Origin: an uncultured Verrucomicrobiota bacterium
Lineage (GTDB): Bacteria; Verrucomicrobiota; Verrucomicrobiia; Limisphaerales; UBA9464
DNA: 64,000 bases
NCBI GenBank assembly: GCA_903907995.1
Contig: CAIVQH010000002.1
Span: 1-64,000, forward strand
Reading direction: 5' to 3'
Shown here: positions 35,712 to 44,083 of the stretch, piece after piece
Numbering within the stretch: the first letter of the stretch is position 1
Layout of the letters: each line of letters opens with the position of its first letter
Translations under genes and position numbers: made by a program
The notes under the pieces: generated by a model
The model's database searches: none
The model's input: the letters and a program-made list of their open reading frames with translations, nothing else
Told to the model about the DNA's origin: nothing

Positions 35712-35906
35712 CAGCTCTGCCAAAAGGCCACGGCCACGGTCCACTATACCTCGATTGTGGACAATCAGGTCGTGGCCAAGGTGGACCTGTGCGAGGCCTG
35801 TGCGCAGAAAAAGGGCCTGAACGACCCCGCCAGCTTCTCCCTGGCCGACCTGCGGCTGGGTCTGGGCGGTTCAGGTTCGGCCGGCAATCCGCCGCCCCCG
35901 CCTTGA
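35703..35906 (+). pseudogene. Degenerate tandem copy of the mcsA zinc-finger half
   Basis: This segment is a close copy of the first ~60 codons of mcsA (35946 onward). The aligned start codon is ACG instead of ATG, and the first CxxC cysteine codon TGC is TGA (35709-35711). From there QLCQKATATVHYTSIVDNQV and CEACAQKKGLNDPASFSLAD match mcsA almost residue for residue, with one whole-codon insertion. It then diverges into a short Gly/Pro-rich tail and stops at 35904-35906. Differences from mcsA are mostly at third codon positions, so the copy was under protein-level selection until recently. It lacks the second zinc finger and the UVR domain. The frame is the same as that of DUF952. Confidence 0.75.
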
Positions 35907-35945
35907 CTTGGAGTGTTGGGGCGCTGATTTTGCGGCTGCTTTATC

Positions 35946-36452
35946 ATGCAATGCCAAGTCTGCAAAAAGGCCCCCGCCACGGTCCACTACACCTCGATTG
36001 TGGATAATCAGGTCAAGAAGGTGGACATGTGCGAGGCGTGTGCCCAGGAAAAGGGCGTGAACGACCCTGCCAGCTTCTCCCTCGCGGACCTGCTGCTGGG
36101 CCTGGGCGCGTCCCAAAAGATGGAGGAGGCGTCCACCGCCGCCGGGGGCGACCAGAACTGCCCGCAGTGCGGTTTCACGCAGGCGGATTTCAAGAAGTCG
36201 GGCCGGTTGGGCTGCTCGCACTGCTACGAGGTGTTTGCGGACGGCCTGGATGCGCTGCTGAAGGGCATGCACAAGGGCACCCACCACAAGGGCAAGGTGC
36301 CGGCCTCCCTGCGTCGGGCGACTGATGTGCGGGCCAAGATGACCAAGCTCGAAGCCGATCTGAAGGCGGCGATCGGCCGCGAAGACTTCGAACTGGCCGC
36401 CACCCTGCGCGACGAGATCAAGCAGGCGAAGAAGGCGGAGGCGGAGGTTTGA
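35946..36452 (+). CDS. mcsA: McsA-like protein arginine kinase activator
   Basis: The 168-residue protein starts MQCQVCKKAPATVHYTSIVD. Two zinc-finger modules are visible: CQVC with CEAC (residues 3-6 and ~28-31), and CPQC with CSHC in the middle. A C-terminal UVR domain follows (KLEADLKAAIGREDFELAAT) and ends LRDEIKQAKKAE. In Gram-positive bacteria McsA binds zinc, activates the arginine kinase McsB and helps deliver clients to ClpCP. The next gene is mcsB (105 bases downstream) and clpC follows, so the same role is likely here. A degenerate tandem copy of its N-terminal half lies directly upstream. Confidence 0.9.
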   Translation: MQCQVCKKAPATVHYTSIVDNQVKKVDMCEACAQEKGVNDPASFSLADLLLGLGASQKMEEASTAAGGDQNCPQCGFTQADFKKSGRLGCSHCYEVFADGLDALLKGMHKGTHHKGKVPASLRRATDVRAKMTKLEADLKAAIGREDFELAATLRDEIKQAKKAEAEV

Positions 36453-36557
36453 AACCGCTGATCTGCACTAATAACGACACAATATCCGAACTGTTTTTAG
36501 CGCCCTTACTTTTCCGTTTAGCGACGATCAGTGCCGATTAGCGGTTTAGCTTTTTCA

Positions 36558-37652
36558 ATGAACGTTCTCGATTTTCTCATAACGCCGGCCGAGGCGTGCC
36601 AGCGCAGCGGGCCGAACGACAAGATCGTCTTCTCCAGCCGTGTCCGGCTCGCCCGCAACCTCAAGGGCGTGCCGTTTCCTGGTCACGCCAAGAAGGCCGA
36701 CCGGCTGAAGTCCCTCGAAACGCTGGTGCCCGCCGTGTCCGGTTTGCCGCAGATGGGCACGGAGCCCTTCGCCGAGGCGATGGACAAGCTCACGGCGCTC
36801 GACAAGCAGATCCTCGTTGAGCGCCACCTCATCAGCCGCGAGCATGCCGCCAAGGGCGTCGGCAGCGGCTTCGTGCTGAACAAAGACGAAACCGTCTGCG
36901 TGATGGTGAACGAGGAGGACCATCTGCGGATGCAGGCACTGCGTCCGGGGCTCCAGCTCAAGCAGGCGTGGATGGCAATCGACGGCGTGGATTCGTCGCT
37001 GCAGGAGAAGGTGGAGTTCGCCTTCTCCGACCAGTACGGTTTTCTAACCGCGTGCCCCACGAATCTGGGCACGGGCATCCGCGTGAGCGCCATGCTGCAT
37101 CTGCCCGGCCTTGTGCTCGCGGAGCAGATCAACCAGATCATCCAGGCGGTGAACAAGCTCGGCCTGGCCGTGCGCGGCCTCTATGGCGAGGGCACCGAGG
37201 CCTTGGGCAACATTTTCCAGGTCTCCAACCAGATGACCCTGGGCGAGACCGAGGGCGAGATCGTCGAGCGCATCAACAAGGTGCTGCTCCAGATCATCGA
37301 GCACGAGGAGAACGCCCGCTTGGCGCAGCTGGAGAAGAAGCCCAAGGTGCTCTTCAACCACATCGGCCGGGCCTACGGTGGCCTGTCGCATTCGCACATC
37401 ATCACGTCGAAAGAGACGATGAACCTCCTCAGCCTGCTGCGGCTGGGGGTTGATCTGGGCATGTTCGGTTCCACGCCGAAATCGCTCGTGGATGAGCTTT
37501 TCCTCCTCAGCCAGCCGGGGCATCTCCAGATCGGTCACCCCGAGAAACTGGATGCGGAGGTCCGTGACGCGCTCCGGGCCGAGCTGCTGCGCCAGCGCAT
37601 GAAGGTGGTGCCGGCCCCGGATCATACCGGGGTGGTGACGAAGGCGGCCTGA
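36558..37652 (+). CDS. mcsB: Protein arginine kinase
   Basis: ATG 36558 gives 364 residues, the normal McsB length; an upstream in-frame start would add nine. Phosphagen-kinase-fold motifs are present in order: VFSSRVRLARNL, ERHLISREHA, VMVNEEDHLRMQALRPG, FLTACPTNLGTGIRVSAMLH, RGLYGEGTEALGNIFQVSNQ and the downstream AYGGLSHSHIITSKETMNLL. McsB phosphorylates arginine residues, marking damaged proteins and repressors for the ClpC-ClpP protease. It lies between mcsA and clpC, with a terminator after it, so clpC probably also has its own promoter. Confidence 0.94.
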   Translation: MNVLDFLITPAEACQRSGPNDKIVFSSRVRLARNLKGVPFPGHAKKADRLKSLETLVPAVSGLPQMGTEPFAEAMDKLTALDKQILVERHLISREHAAKGVGSGFVLNKDETVCVMVNEEDHLRMQALRPGLQLKQAWMAIDGVDSSLQEKVEFAFSDQYGFLTACPTNLGTGIRVSAMLHLPGLVLAEQINQIIQAVNKLGLAVRGLYGEGTEALGNIFQVSNQMTLGETEGEIVERINKVLLQIIEHEENARLAQLEKKPKVLFNHIGRAYGGLSHSHIITSKETMNLLSLLRLGVDLGMFGSTPKSLVDELFLLSQPGHLQIGHPEKLDAEVRDALRAELLRQRMKVVPAPDHTGVVTKAA

Positions 37653-37674
37653 GCGCCGAGTGACAACAATGAAG

Positions 37675-37704
37675 AAGGGCGTGGATTTTTTCCGCGCCTT
37701 TTTT
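37675..37704 (+). terminator. Intrinsic terminator after mcsB
   Basis: AAGGGCGTGG pairs with CCGCGCCTT (one bulged G, one G-U pair) across an ATTTTTT loop and is followed by TTTTTT. It begins 22 bases after the mcsB stop. Confidence 0.75.
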
Positions 37705-37970
37705 CTGCCCAAACCAAACGGGAAGGGCACCGGCGGGCCGGCCGCAGCCAAAGCGCCGTATCAACGACGCCGGATCGTCTGACGATTAAGGTCGGAACAA
37801 TCCCGGGAAACTTGAGCGCCAATATTCCGTGGCGGCTTCCGATGATCGCTTAATTTTATCTTGAAAACGCCGAAGAATTTTTGACGTCGCGCCCCAAGGT
37901 GCCCACATTGCCCGTGTCTGTAACAGTCGGTTAACGTAACGGACACAGCCAGCCAAGACGGTTCATTGCT
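37705..37970 (+). other. clpC upstream region
   Basis: No gene is seen here. There is no CIRCE-type inverted repeat and no clear CtsR-type heptad direct repeat. A TTGACG hexamer near 37880 could be a -35 element, but the expected -10 position (CACATT) is poor. Confidence 0.35.
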
Positions 37971-40505
37971 ATGAGCGAAGAGAACATGAACAACTTCACG
38001 CCCCGCGCGCAGCAGGTCCTCGCACTTGCACGCAAGGAGGCGGACCGCTTCAACCACAATTTCGTGGGCACGGAGCACCTGCTGCTCGGGCTGATCAAGC
38101 TCGGCCAGGGTGTCGCCGTGAACGTGCTCCAGCGCATGGGGCTCGACCTCGAAAACGTGCGCCAGGAAGTGGAGAAGGAAGTCCGCGGCGGTGCCGAGGG
38201 CAAGGTCAGCGGCAACATCCCCTACACGCCCCGCGTGAAGAAGGTGCTGTCGCTCGCCGCCAAGGAGGCCAAGGCGCTCAACCACACCTACGTCGGCACC
38301 GAACACATCCTGCTCGGCCTGCTGCGTGAGGGCGACGGTGTCGCCGCGAAGGTGCTGAAGAACCTCGACGTGGACATCGAGCTTTGCCGGCAGGAGATCC
38401 TCAAGGAGTTCGACCTGGGCTTCCAGCAGAACGAGGGCGAGGAGGCGCCGCCTTCCGAAAACCCCAGCGAACCGGTGAAGGCCGGTGGGGTGGCCAAGGG
38501 CGAGAACGGCAAGAAGGAACTCAAGACACCCGCGCTCAAGGCCTTTGGGCGCGACCTGACTGAACTCGCCAAGAAGGGCGAGATGGACCCGGTCATCGGT
38601 CGTACGAGCGAGATCGAACGGGTGATCCAAATTCTCTGCCGCCGGACCAAGAACAATCCTGTCCTCCTCGGCGAGGCGGGCGTGGGCAAGACGGCCATTG
38701 TCGAAGGGCTCGCCCAGGAAATCTCCCGGGGCGGGGTGCCGGAGATTCTCGCGAATAAGCGCGTTATCACGCTCGATCTGGCGCTGATGGTCGCGGGCAC
38801 GAAGTATCGCGGCCAGTTCGAGGAGCGCATCAAAGCGGTGATGGACGAGATCCGGAAGGCCAAGAACGTCATCCTTTTCATCGACGAGCTGCACACCATC
38901 GTTGGTGCCGGTTCGGCCGAGGGCACGATGGACGCCTCGAACATTTTCAAGCCGGCCCTCAGCCGTGGCGAACTCCAGATCGTTGGTGCCACGACGATCA
39001 ACGAGTACCGCAAGTACATCGAGAAGGACTCCGCGCTGGAGCGCCGCTTCCAGACCGTGAAGGTCGAGCCGCCCAACATTGAAGATGCGATCACGATCCT
39101 CAACGGCCTGAAGCCGAAGTACGAGGAGCACCACAAGGCCGAGTTCTCAGCGGAGGCGATCAATGCCTGCGTGCGGCTCAGCGACCGCTATATCACCGCC
39201 CGTTTCCTGCCGGACAAGGCCATCGACGTGATGGACGAGGCCGGCTCCAAGGCCCGCATCGGAGCATTGCAGCGCCCGCCCAACGTCAAGGACGTCGAGG
39301 CCGAGATCGAGGTTCTGAAGACGCGCAAGGAACAGGCGATCAAGGATCAGGACTTCGAAGGGGCCGCCCAGTTGCGCGACCAGGAAAAGGCCGCCAAGGA
39401 GCGGCTGGAAAAGACCCTTGCCGAATGGAAAACCGCGAAGGACGAGCGCCGGGTCAAGGTCTCCGAGGACGACATCATGCAGGTGGTCGCCAAGTGGACC
39501 GGCATTCCGCTGCAGCGCATGGGCCAGGACGAGACCCAGAAGCTGCTCATGGTCGAGAAGGAGCTGTCGAAGGTTGTCATCGGCCAGAGAGATGCCGGTG
39601 GAGCCCTGGCCAAGGCGCTCCGTCGCGCTCGGGCCGACCTCAAGGACCCGAAGCGCCCGATCGGCTGCTTCGCGCTGCTGGGGCCGACCGGTGTCGGCAA
39701 GACCCTGCTCGCCCGCACGCTGGCCGAGCAGATGTTCGGCTCGGTGCAGAACCTCATCCAGCTCGACATGAGCGAGTACATGGAGAAGTTCACCGTGAGC
39801 CGGCTCATCGGTTCGCCGCCCGGCTATGTCGGGTACGAGGAGGGCGGCCAGCTCACCGAGAAGGTGCGTCGCCAGCCCTATTCCGTCGTGCTCTTCGACG
39901 AGATCGAGAAGGCTCATCCTGACGTCATGAACATGCTCCTCCAGATCCTGGAGGAGGGCAAACTGACGGACTCGCTCGGCCGCACGATCGATTTCCGCAA
40001 CACGATCATCCTGCTCACGTCGAACGTCGGCTCGGAGGTGCTGCGCAAGACCAACACGCTCGGCTTTGCCAAGCAGAGCGACACCACCGATTACGAGACG
40101 ATGCGCGGCCGGACGCTGGAAGAGGCCAAGAAGGCCTTCCGGCCCGAGTTCCTCAACCGGCTCGACGACATCATCGTCTTCCGTACGCTGGGCAAGCCGG
40201 AGCTCGTGCAGATCCTCGAGCTCGAGGTGAAGAAGGTGCTCGAACGCATGGCCCGCAAGAACGTGGTGGTGACGCTCGACGACAAGGCGAAGGACCTGCT
40301 CATCGAGAAGGGTTTCGATCCGCAGTACGGCGCCCGGCCGATGCGCCGCGCCGTCGAGAAGTACCTCGAAGATCCGTTGGCGGAGGAAATCCTGCGCGGC
40401 TCGCTCTCGGACGGCCAGCCGGTCGCGGTGAGCGCCGACAAGGACAAGCTCACGTTCGCGCAGCAGAACACCGTTGTCTCCGGCCAGGCTCCGGTCGCGA
40501 ACTGA
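37971..40505 (+). CDS. clpC: ATP-dependent Clp protease ATP-binding subunit ClpC
   Basis: The 844-residue protein has two Clp_N repeats (about residues 5-145) and a first AAA+ domain with Walker A GEAGVGKT (234-241) and Walker [10 protein letters not shown] middle domain contains a UVR motif ([20 protein letters not shown]), the hallmark of ClpC over ClpB. The second AAA+ domain has Walker A GPTGVGKT (571-578) and [14 protein letters not shown], and LGF at 697-699 is the ClpP-docking loop. It unfolds arginine-phosphorylated and other clients for ClpP in the cytosol. Its position after mcsA-mcsB supports a dedicated phospho-arginine degradation module; no clpP is in the window. A strong terminator follows. 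Confidence 0.96.
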   Translation: MSEENMNNFTPRAQQVLALARKEADRFNHNFVGTEHLLLGLIKLGQGVAVNVLQRMGLDLENVRQEVEKEVRGGAEGKVSGNIPYTPRVKKVLSLAAKEAKALNHTYVGTEHILLGLLREGDGVAAKVLKNLDVDIELCRQEILKEFDLGFQQNEGEEAPPSENPSEPVKAGGVAKGENGKKELKTPALKAFGRDLTELAKKGEMDPVIGRTSEIERVIQILCRRTKNNPVLLGEAGVGKTAIVEGLAQEISRGGVPEILANKRVITLDLALMVAGTKYRGQFEERIKAVMDEIRKAKNVILFIDELHTIVGAGSAEGTMDASNIFKPALSRGELQIVGATTINEYRKYIEKDSALERRFQTVKVEPPNIEDAITILNGLKPKYEEHHKAEFSAEAINACVRLSDRYITARFLPDKAIDVMDEAGSKARIGALQRPPNVKDVEAEIEVLKTRKEQAIKDQDFEGAAQLRDQEKAAKERLEKTLAEWKTAKDERRVKVSEDDIMQVVAKWTGIPLQRMGQDETQKLLMVEKELSKVVIGQRDAGGALAKALRRARADLKDPKRPIGCFALLGPTGVGKTLLARTLAEQMFGSVQNLIQLDMSEYMEKFTVSRLIGSPPGYVGYEEGGQLTEKVRRQPYSVVLFDEIEKAHPDVMNMLLQILEEGKLTDSLGRTIDFRNTIILLTSNVGSEVLRKTNTLGFAKQSDTTDYETMRGRTLEEAKKAFRPEFLNRLDDIIVFRTLGKPELVQILELEVKKVLERMARKNVVVTLDDKAKDLLIEKGFDPQYGARPMRRAVEKYLEDPLAEEILRGSLSDGQPVAVSADKDKLTFAQQNTVVSGQAPVAN

Positions 40506-40522
40506 GTCCGGAAGTTTTCACA

Positions 40523-40552
40523 GGCGCCGTCCTTCGGGACGGCGCCTTTTTT
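40523..40552 (+). terminator. Intrinsic terminator after clpC
   Basis: GGCGCCGTCC-TTCG-GGACGGCGCC followed by TTTTTT: a perfect 10-bp stem with a UUCG loop, 17 bases after the clpC stop. Confidence 0.95.
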
Positions 40553-40559
40553 CTGGGGC

Positions 40560-41507
40560 TCACTTCCCGCCGCCGGCCGCCCGCAGCTTGCGTTGCAGGT
40601 CACGGATGGCCCGGTAGCCGATGAGCTTCACGCCATCACGCTCCAGTTGGGCCCTGAGTTCGGCGTCATGGGTGAAGGCCTCGAATTCCGCCGAGCGGAT
40701 CGCCCAGCTCCCGGTCACGGCCTTCAGCTCGTCCGTGGGTTTGCCGGCGTGGATGAAGAGTTCGGTGATGCCGGGCTTCAGGTTCGCGAGCCGCTTCAGC
40801 CACACGGGCTTCACGTCGGCGGCATCCTTGTACTTCACATCGAACACAAAATCGTCGGTGAACAGGATGCCCTTGGCGGCGAACTTCGCGCGCCAGCCGG
40901 GCTGGCCGTTCTGTTCAAAGGTCTCCTGCGAGGCCATGCGCACGGGCAGGTCGAACTCGACGGCCAGTTGCAGGTACTTCTCCAGGTAATCGGGACGGTA
41001 TTGCAGCACTCCCATGTGCGAGTCGAGGTGCGTCACATCCACACCGGCTGCGAGCGCTTTCTGGATCTGCGCCCGGGCCTCGCGATAAGCCTCTTCAGGA
41101 GTGGCCTTGGCATAGACCTGCGGCGTCTCGTGCCAGAAGTAGCCGTCCGGGTCGATCAGGCCGGGCACCTCGGCGCGCGGCGCGACCGGGCCCCAGCGAT
41201 ACGTCTGCCATTCGCTCGTCTGGCAGAGGTGGAGGCCGAAATCCTTCTCCGGATGCGCCTTGGCGTAGTTCGCGATCTCCAGGAACCAGGGGCAGGGGAC
41301 CATGATCGTGGAACCTGTCATCACGCCCTGTTCCAACGCCTCGATGGTGGCGAAATTGGCCGTGTGGCACATGCCCGAGTCGTCGCCATTCACGATCAGC
41401 AGCTTGTCCGTGGCGCGGTAGCCCAGGCGTTCGGCGAGGGTGGGCTCGGCGCTGGCAAGGGTCAGTGACAGGGTACCGACAACGGCGGCGGCGAGGAGTT
41501 TCAGCAT
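40560..41507 (-). CDS. ChbG/YdjC-family carbohydrate deacetylase, exported
   Basis: The 315-residue protein has a signal peptide (MLKLLAAAVVGTLSLTLASA) and the YdjC/ChbG pattern: the metal-binding Asp-Asp in LLIVNGDDSGMCHTAN, His in DFGLHLCQT, and VTHLDSHMGVLQYRPDYLEK. The family removes N-acetyl groups from di- or oligosaccharides (for example chitobiose) with a divalent metal. The signal peptide places this one outside the cytoplasm, unlike E. coli ChbG. It is convergent with clpC and 48 bases from the end of the next minus-strand ABC permease; it may be transcribed alone. Confidence 0.85.
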   Translation of the reverse strand: MLKLLAAAVVGTLSLTLASAEPTLAERLGYRATDKLLIVNGDDSGMCHTANFATIEALEQGVMTGSTIMVPCPWFLEIANYAKAHPEKDFGLHLCQTSEWQTYRWGPVAPRAEVPGLIDPDGYFWHETPQVYAKATPEEAYREARAQIQKALAAGVDVTHLDSHMGVLQYRPDYLEKYLQLAVEFDLPVRMASQETFEQNGQPGWRAKFAAKGILFTDDFVFDVKYKDAADVKPVWLKRLANLKPGITELFIHAGKPTDELKAVTGSWAIRSAEFEAFTHDAELRAQLERDGVKLIGYRAIRDLQRKLRAAGGGK

Positions 41508-41555
41508 GCCGCTGATTTATCAGCGGTCGTGAACGATGGGAACGGCCAAGTTCGG

Positions 41556-43214
41556 CTAATCCACCGAGTCCCAGCGCGCGGATGCGAGCGACGCGCGCAT
41601 GCCGGTGTAAAGGCCGGCCACGAGGATCGTCTCGGCCAGCACGAACCACCAAAACCAGCCGCCGGACCAGGCCCAGGTGGCGAGCCCCGAAATGACGACG
41701 GACACCAGCATGACGCCGATCATGGCGATCCCACGGCCGGCGGATTTCGCCTCCTCGGAGGGCATTGAAAGGGGGACGGCATTTCCGCCGAGGCAGGGCG
41801 CCATGGCGTAGATCGGCAGGGCGATGATGCCCGGAAGCATCAGGGGCAGATGCGACCTTTCGCCCGGCAGGAACCACGCCACGAGGCCGAAAATGATCCA
41901 CGCCGGCACCGCCAAAAACAGCAGCACAGCCCGCCGGGCGCCATGGCAGAGCGCCGCCGGACCGGCGATCGGCGCGATGCGGAAAATGTCCGCCGCCTGC
42001 CATTGCTGGGAGAATTTCACGATGCTCAGGGCCAGCAGCGGAATCATTCCGAGATAACCGCCGGCGAACGCCAGGCCAAATCCGTCGAAGGCACCGGCCG
42101 GTGCGCCGGCGCTTTGGCCGCGATTTTGAAAGAGGAGCACAAAAGGCAGCATGAGCATCGGTGCCAGGCCTGGATAGAGGCGCAGTTTCACGTCCCGGTC
42201 GCGCATCATATACGCGGTCGTGAGCACGAACGAACCGCGAGACACGGAATCGCGCAGCCACCAGCTCAGCGGCGGCACACTCACCAGCACATCCAGCCAG
42301 CGGCGGCGTGTTCCTCTCGGGGATCGTCGCGACACGGTCTCACCCAGGGCTTGCAGGCCGGTTTCGTAATCGCGTGCCAGCTTGCCGAAGGCGAGCCACA
42401 TCACCGTGGCGGTGGCAATCAGGCCGGCGGCGGCAAGCAACCAGGAACTGCCGGTGCCGCGACCCGCGATGGCATCATCGAGACCGGCAAACCAGGCGGG
42501 GGGCAGTAGGGCGACCCACCATGAATCGCTGCTGAACTTGGGTGTTCCTCCGGGTCGAAACAGCAGGCGCGGAACGACCTGGCCGCCGATGACCACGACG
42601 ACCGAAACCAGCACCTGCATTGTGGTCATCAGGCCGTCCAGCCGCTCCCGGCCAAACCAGCGGAGACAGAGCTGATAAACCAGCACCACCGAGCCCGTGC
42701 AGAACAAGGCCGCCAGCACCGTGGAAAGCGCGTGGGCCATCGGGAAAAGCCAGCCTCCCTCCGCGCTGAAAGTGCCAACCAGCAGACCGGCCAGATTGAA
42801 CGCGCCCGCCAGCCACAGGGAGACCTGGACGAGCACTCCGATTTTTGCCCAGAGCAGCGCCCGCGCGGTTACTGGCCGGTGCATCAGGATGTCGGCCTCT
42901 TCCTTGTTGAACAGCACCTCACCGGCGGACGACGCGACGAACATCCCCAGGAAGACCAGCGTCATGGAGTGGAGATAGACGGACAGTACAAACACCGGCT
43001 GCCCATGGAAGGCCAGCGCGATCAGGCCGAACGCCGCGTAAACGACCAGCGTCAGTGCCAGTTTTGAGCCGACCGATTTTGGGGTTGCTTCCTTGCGCAG
43101 CCCGCGCGAACTTCGCCCGCGCAGGAACAGCGTGAGGAAGAGCCGCCGCAAGGTTTTCTCCGGTGAAAGCGCCGGGTTCAGGACGGGCGGCTTCGCGTCC
43201 GGGGGCGGGTTCAT
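41556..43214 (-). CDS. ABC-2-type exporter permease
   Basis: This 552-residue membrane protein has around ten hydrophobic segments (KLALTLVVYAAFGLIALAFH near residue 50, then pairs through to a final pair near 515-545) and basic cytosolic loops, with no ATPase motif. Its start overlaps the stop of the ATP-binding gene 43211-43981 by four bases (ATGA), which shows translational coupling to that ATPase. Together they form a complete two-gene ABC exporter of unknown substrate. The N-terminus is Pro-rich and cytosolic (MNPPPDAKPPVLNPALSPEK). Confidence 0.8.
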   Translation of the reverse strand: MNPPPDAKPPVLNPALSPEKTLRRLFLTLFLRGRSSRGLRKEATPKSVGSKLALTLVVYAAFGLIALAFHGQPVFVLSVYLHSMTLVFLGMFVASSAGEVLFNKEEADILMHRPVTARALLWAKIGVLVQVSLWLAGAFNLAGLLVGTFSAEGGWLFPMAHALSTVLAALFCTGSVVLVYQLCLRWFGRERLDGLMTTMQVLVSVVVVIGGQVVPRLLFRPGGTPKFSSDSWWVALLPPAWFAGLDDAIAGRGTGSSWLLAAAGLIATATVMWLAFGKLARDYETGLQALGETVSRRSPRGTRRRWLDVLVSVPPLSWWLRDSVSRGSFVLTTAYMMRDRDVKLRLYPGLAPMLMLPFVLLFQNRGQSAGAPAGAFDGFGLAFAGGYLGMIPLLALSIVKFSQQWQAADIFRIAPIAGPAALCHGARRAVLLFLAVPAWIIFGLVAWFLPGERSHLPLMLPGIIALPIYAMAPCLGGNAVPLSMPSEEAKSAGRGIAMIGVMLVSVVISGLATWAWSGGWFWWFVLAETILVAGLYTGMRASLASARWDSVD

Positions 43215-43981
43215 GGGCGGAAGGTTTTCGCGAAGTCCTCGGCGCGGCGCTCCATTTCCGCACCGCCGGTCAGCTGCGTGAACAGCTTCTCCAGCGTTCC
43301 CGACTGGTGCGTGGCCACCAGCTCATCCGGCCGTCCGTCCAGCAGCAGGCGGCCCTTGTCGATGATGATGACGCGGTCGCACACGCGCTCCACCACGTCG
43401 AGGATGTGCGAGCTGTAAACGATGGTCTTGCCCTCGCGCGCGAGGGTCTGGATGAGCGCCTTGAAGCCGACCGCCGCATTCGCGTCCAGGCCGTCGAGCG
43501 GCTCGTCGAAAAAGACCACCGGCGGATTGTGCAGCAGCGCGGCGGTGATCACGACCTTGCGCCGCATGCCCTTCGAGTAGGCGCCCAGCAGCTTGTCCGT
43601 CAGGGTCTCGAAACTCAGGTCGAAGAACGAGATGAACTGCCGGATGCGGAGCAGTGCCGAGTCTCGCGGAATGGCATAAAGGGCGGCGACCATTTCGAGG
43701 TATTCGAGACCGGTCAGGGATTCAAACACCGCTCCGGAATCCGGCACAAAACCAACGTGGCGTTTCACCTCGAGCGGTTCCCGGAGCAGATCAAATCCGC
43801 ACACGGTCGCCGTGCCGGCCGAGGGCGTGACCATGCCGGTCAGCATCTTCAGGGTGGTGGATTTTCCCGCGCCGTTGGGTCCGAGAAACCCGACGATCTG
43901 TCCGGCCGGGATCTCAAAGGTCAGGGAATCCACCGCCGTCTGGGCGCCGTAGCGTTTGGTCAGCTGCTGGAGGGAAATCAT
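43211..43981 (-). CDS. ABC transporter ATP-binding protein
   Basis: The 256-residue protein carries Walker A GPNGAGKSTTLKMLTG (about residues 34-49), the signature as YSKGMRRKVVITAALLHNPP and Walker B VVFFDEPLDGLDANAA, followed by the switch-His region VYSSHILDVVERVCDR. It belongs to the CcmA/NatA-like group that powers ABC-2 exporters. The stop overlaps the start of the downstream permease (41556-43214) by four bases, so the two are a coupled pair. Confidence 0.93.
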   Translation of the reverse strand: MISLQQLTKRYGAQTAVDSLTFEIPAGQIVGFLGPNGAGKSTTLKMLTGMVTPSAGTATVCGFDLLREPLEVKRHVGFVPDSGAVFESLTGLEYLEMVAALYAIPRDSALLRIRQFISFFDLSFETLTDKLLGAYSKGMRRKVVITAALLHNPPVVFFDEPLDGLDANAAVGFKALIQTLAREGKTIVYSSHILDVVERVCDRVIIIDKGRLLLDGRPDELVATHQSGTLEKLFTQLTGGAEMERRAEDFAKTFRP

Positions 43982-44083
43982 GGGCTTCGTCTCGTTGGCG
44001 CGGTCCGAAGGGGCGGGCGGCGTCGCGGCTGGCCGGCGTTGCCAGGCATCCCTCAGTCAGTGCGGACGGACGATTAAGCCCGC

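Noticed and set aside
35739-35762. Hairpin GTCCAC/GTGGAC as a SECIS element for the UGA at 35709.
   Set aside because: The loop lacks the GGU-type recognition bases and the same hairpin is present in the normal mcsA copy.
35916-35932. GG-N10-GC element upstream of mcsA as a sigma-54 promoter.
   Set aside because: Only 8 of 12 defined positions match, and the implied start would leave about five bases before the ATG.
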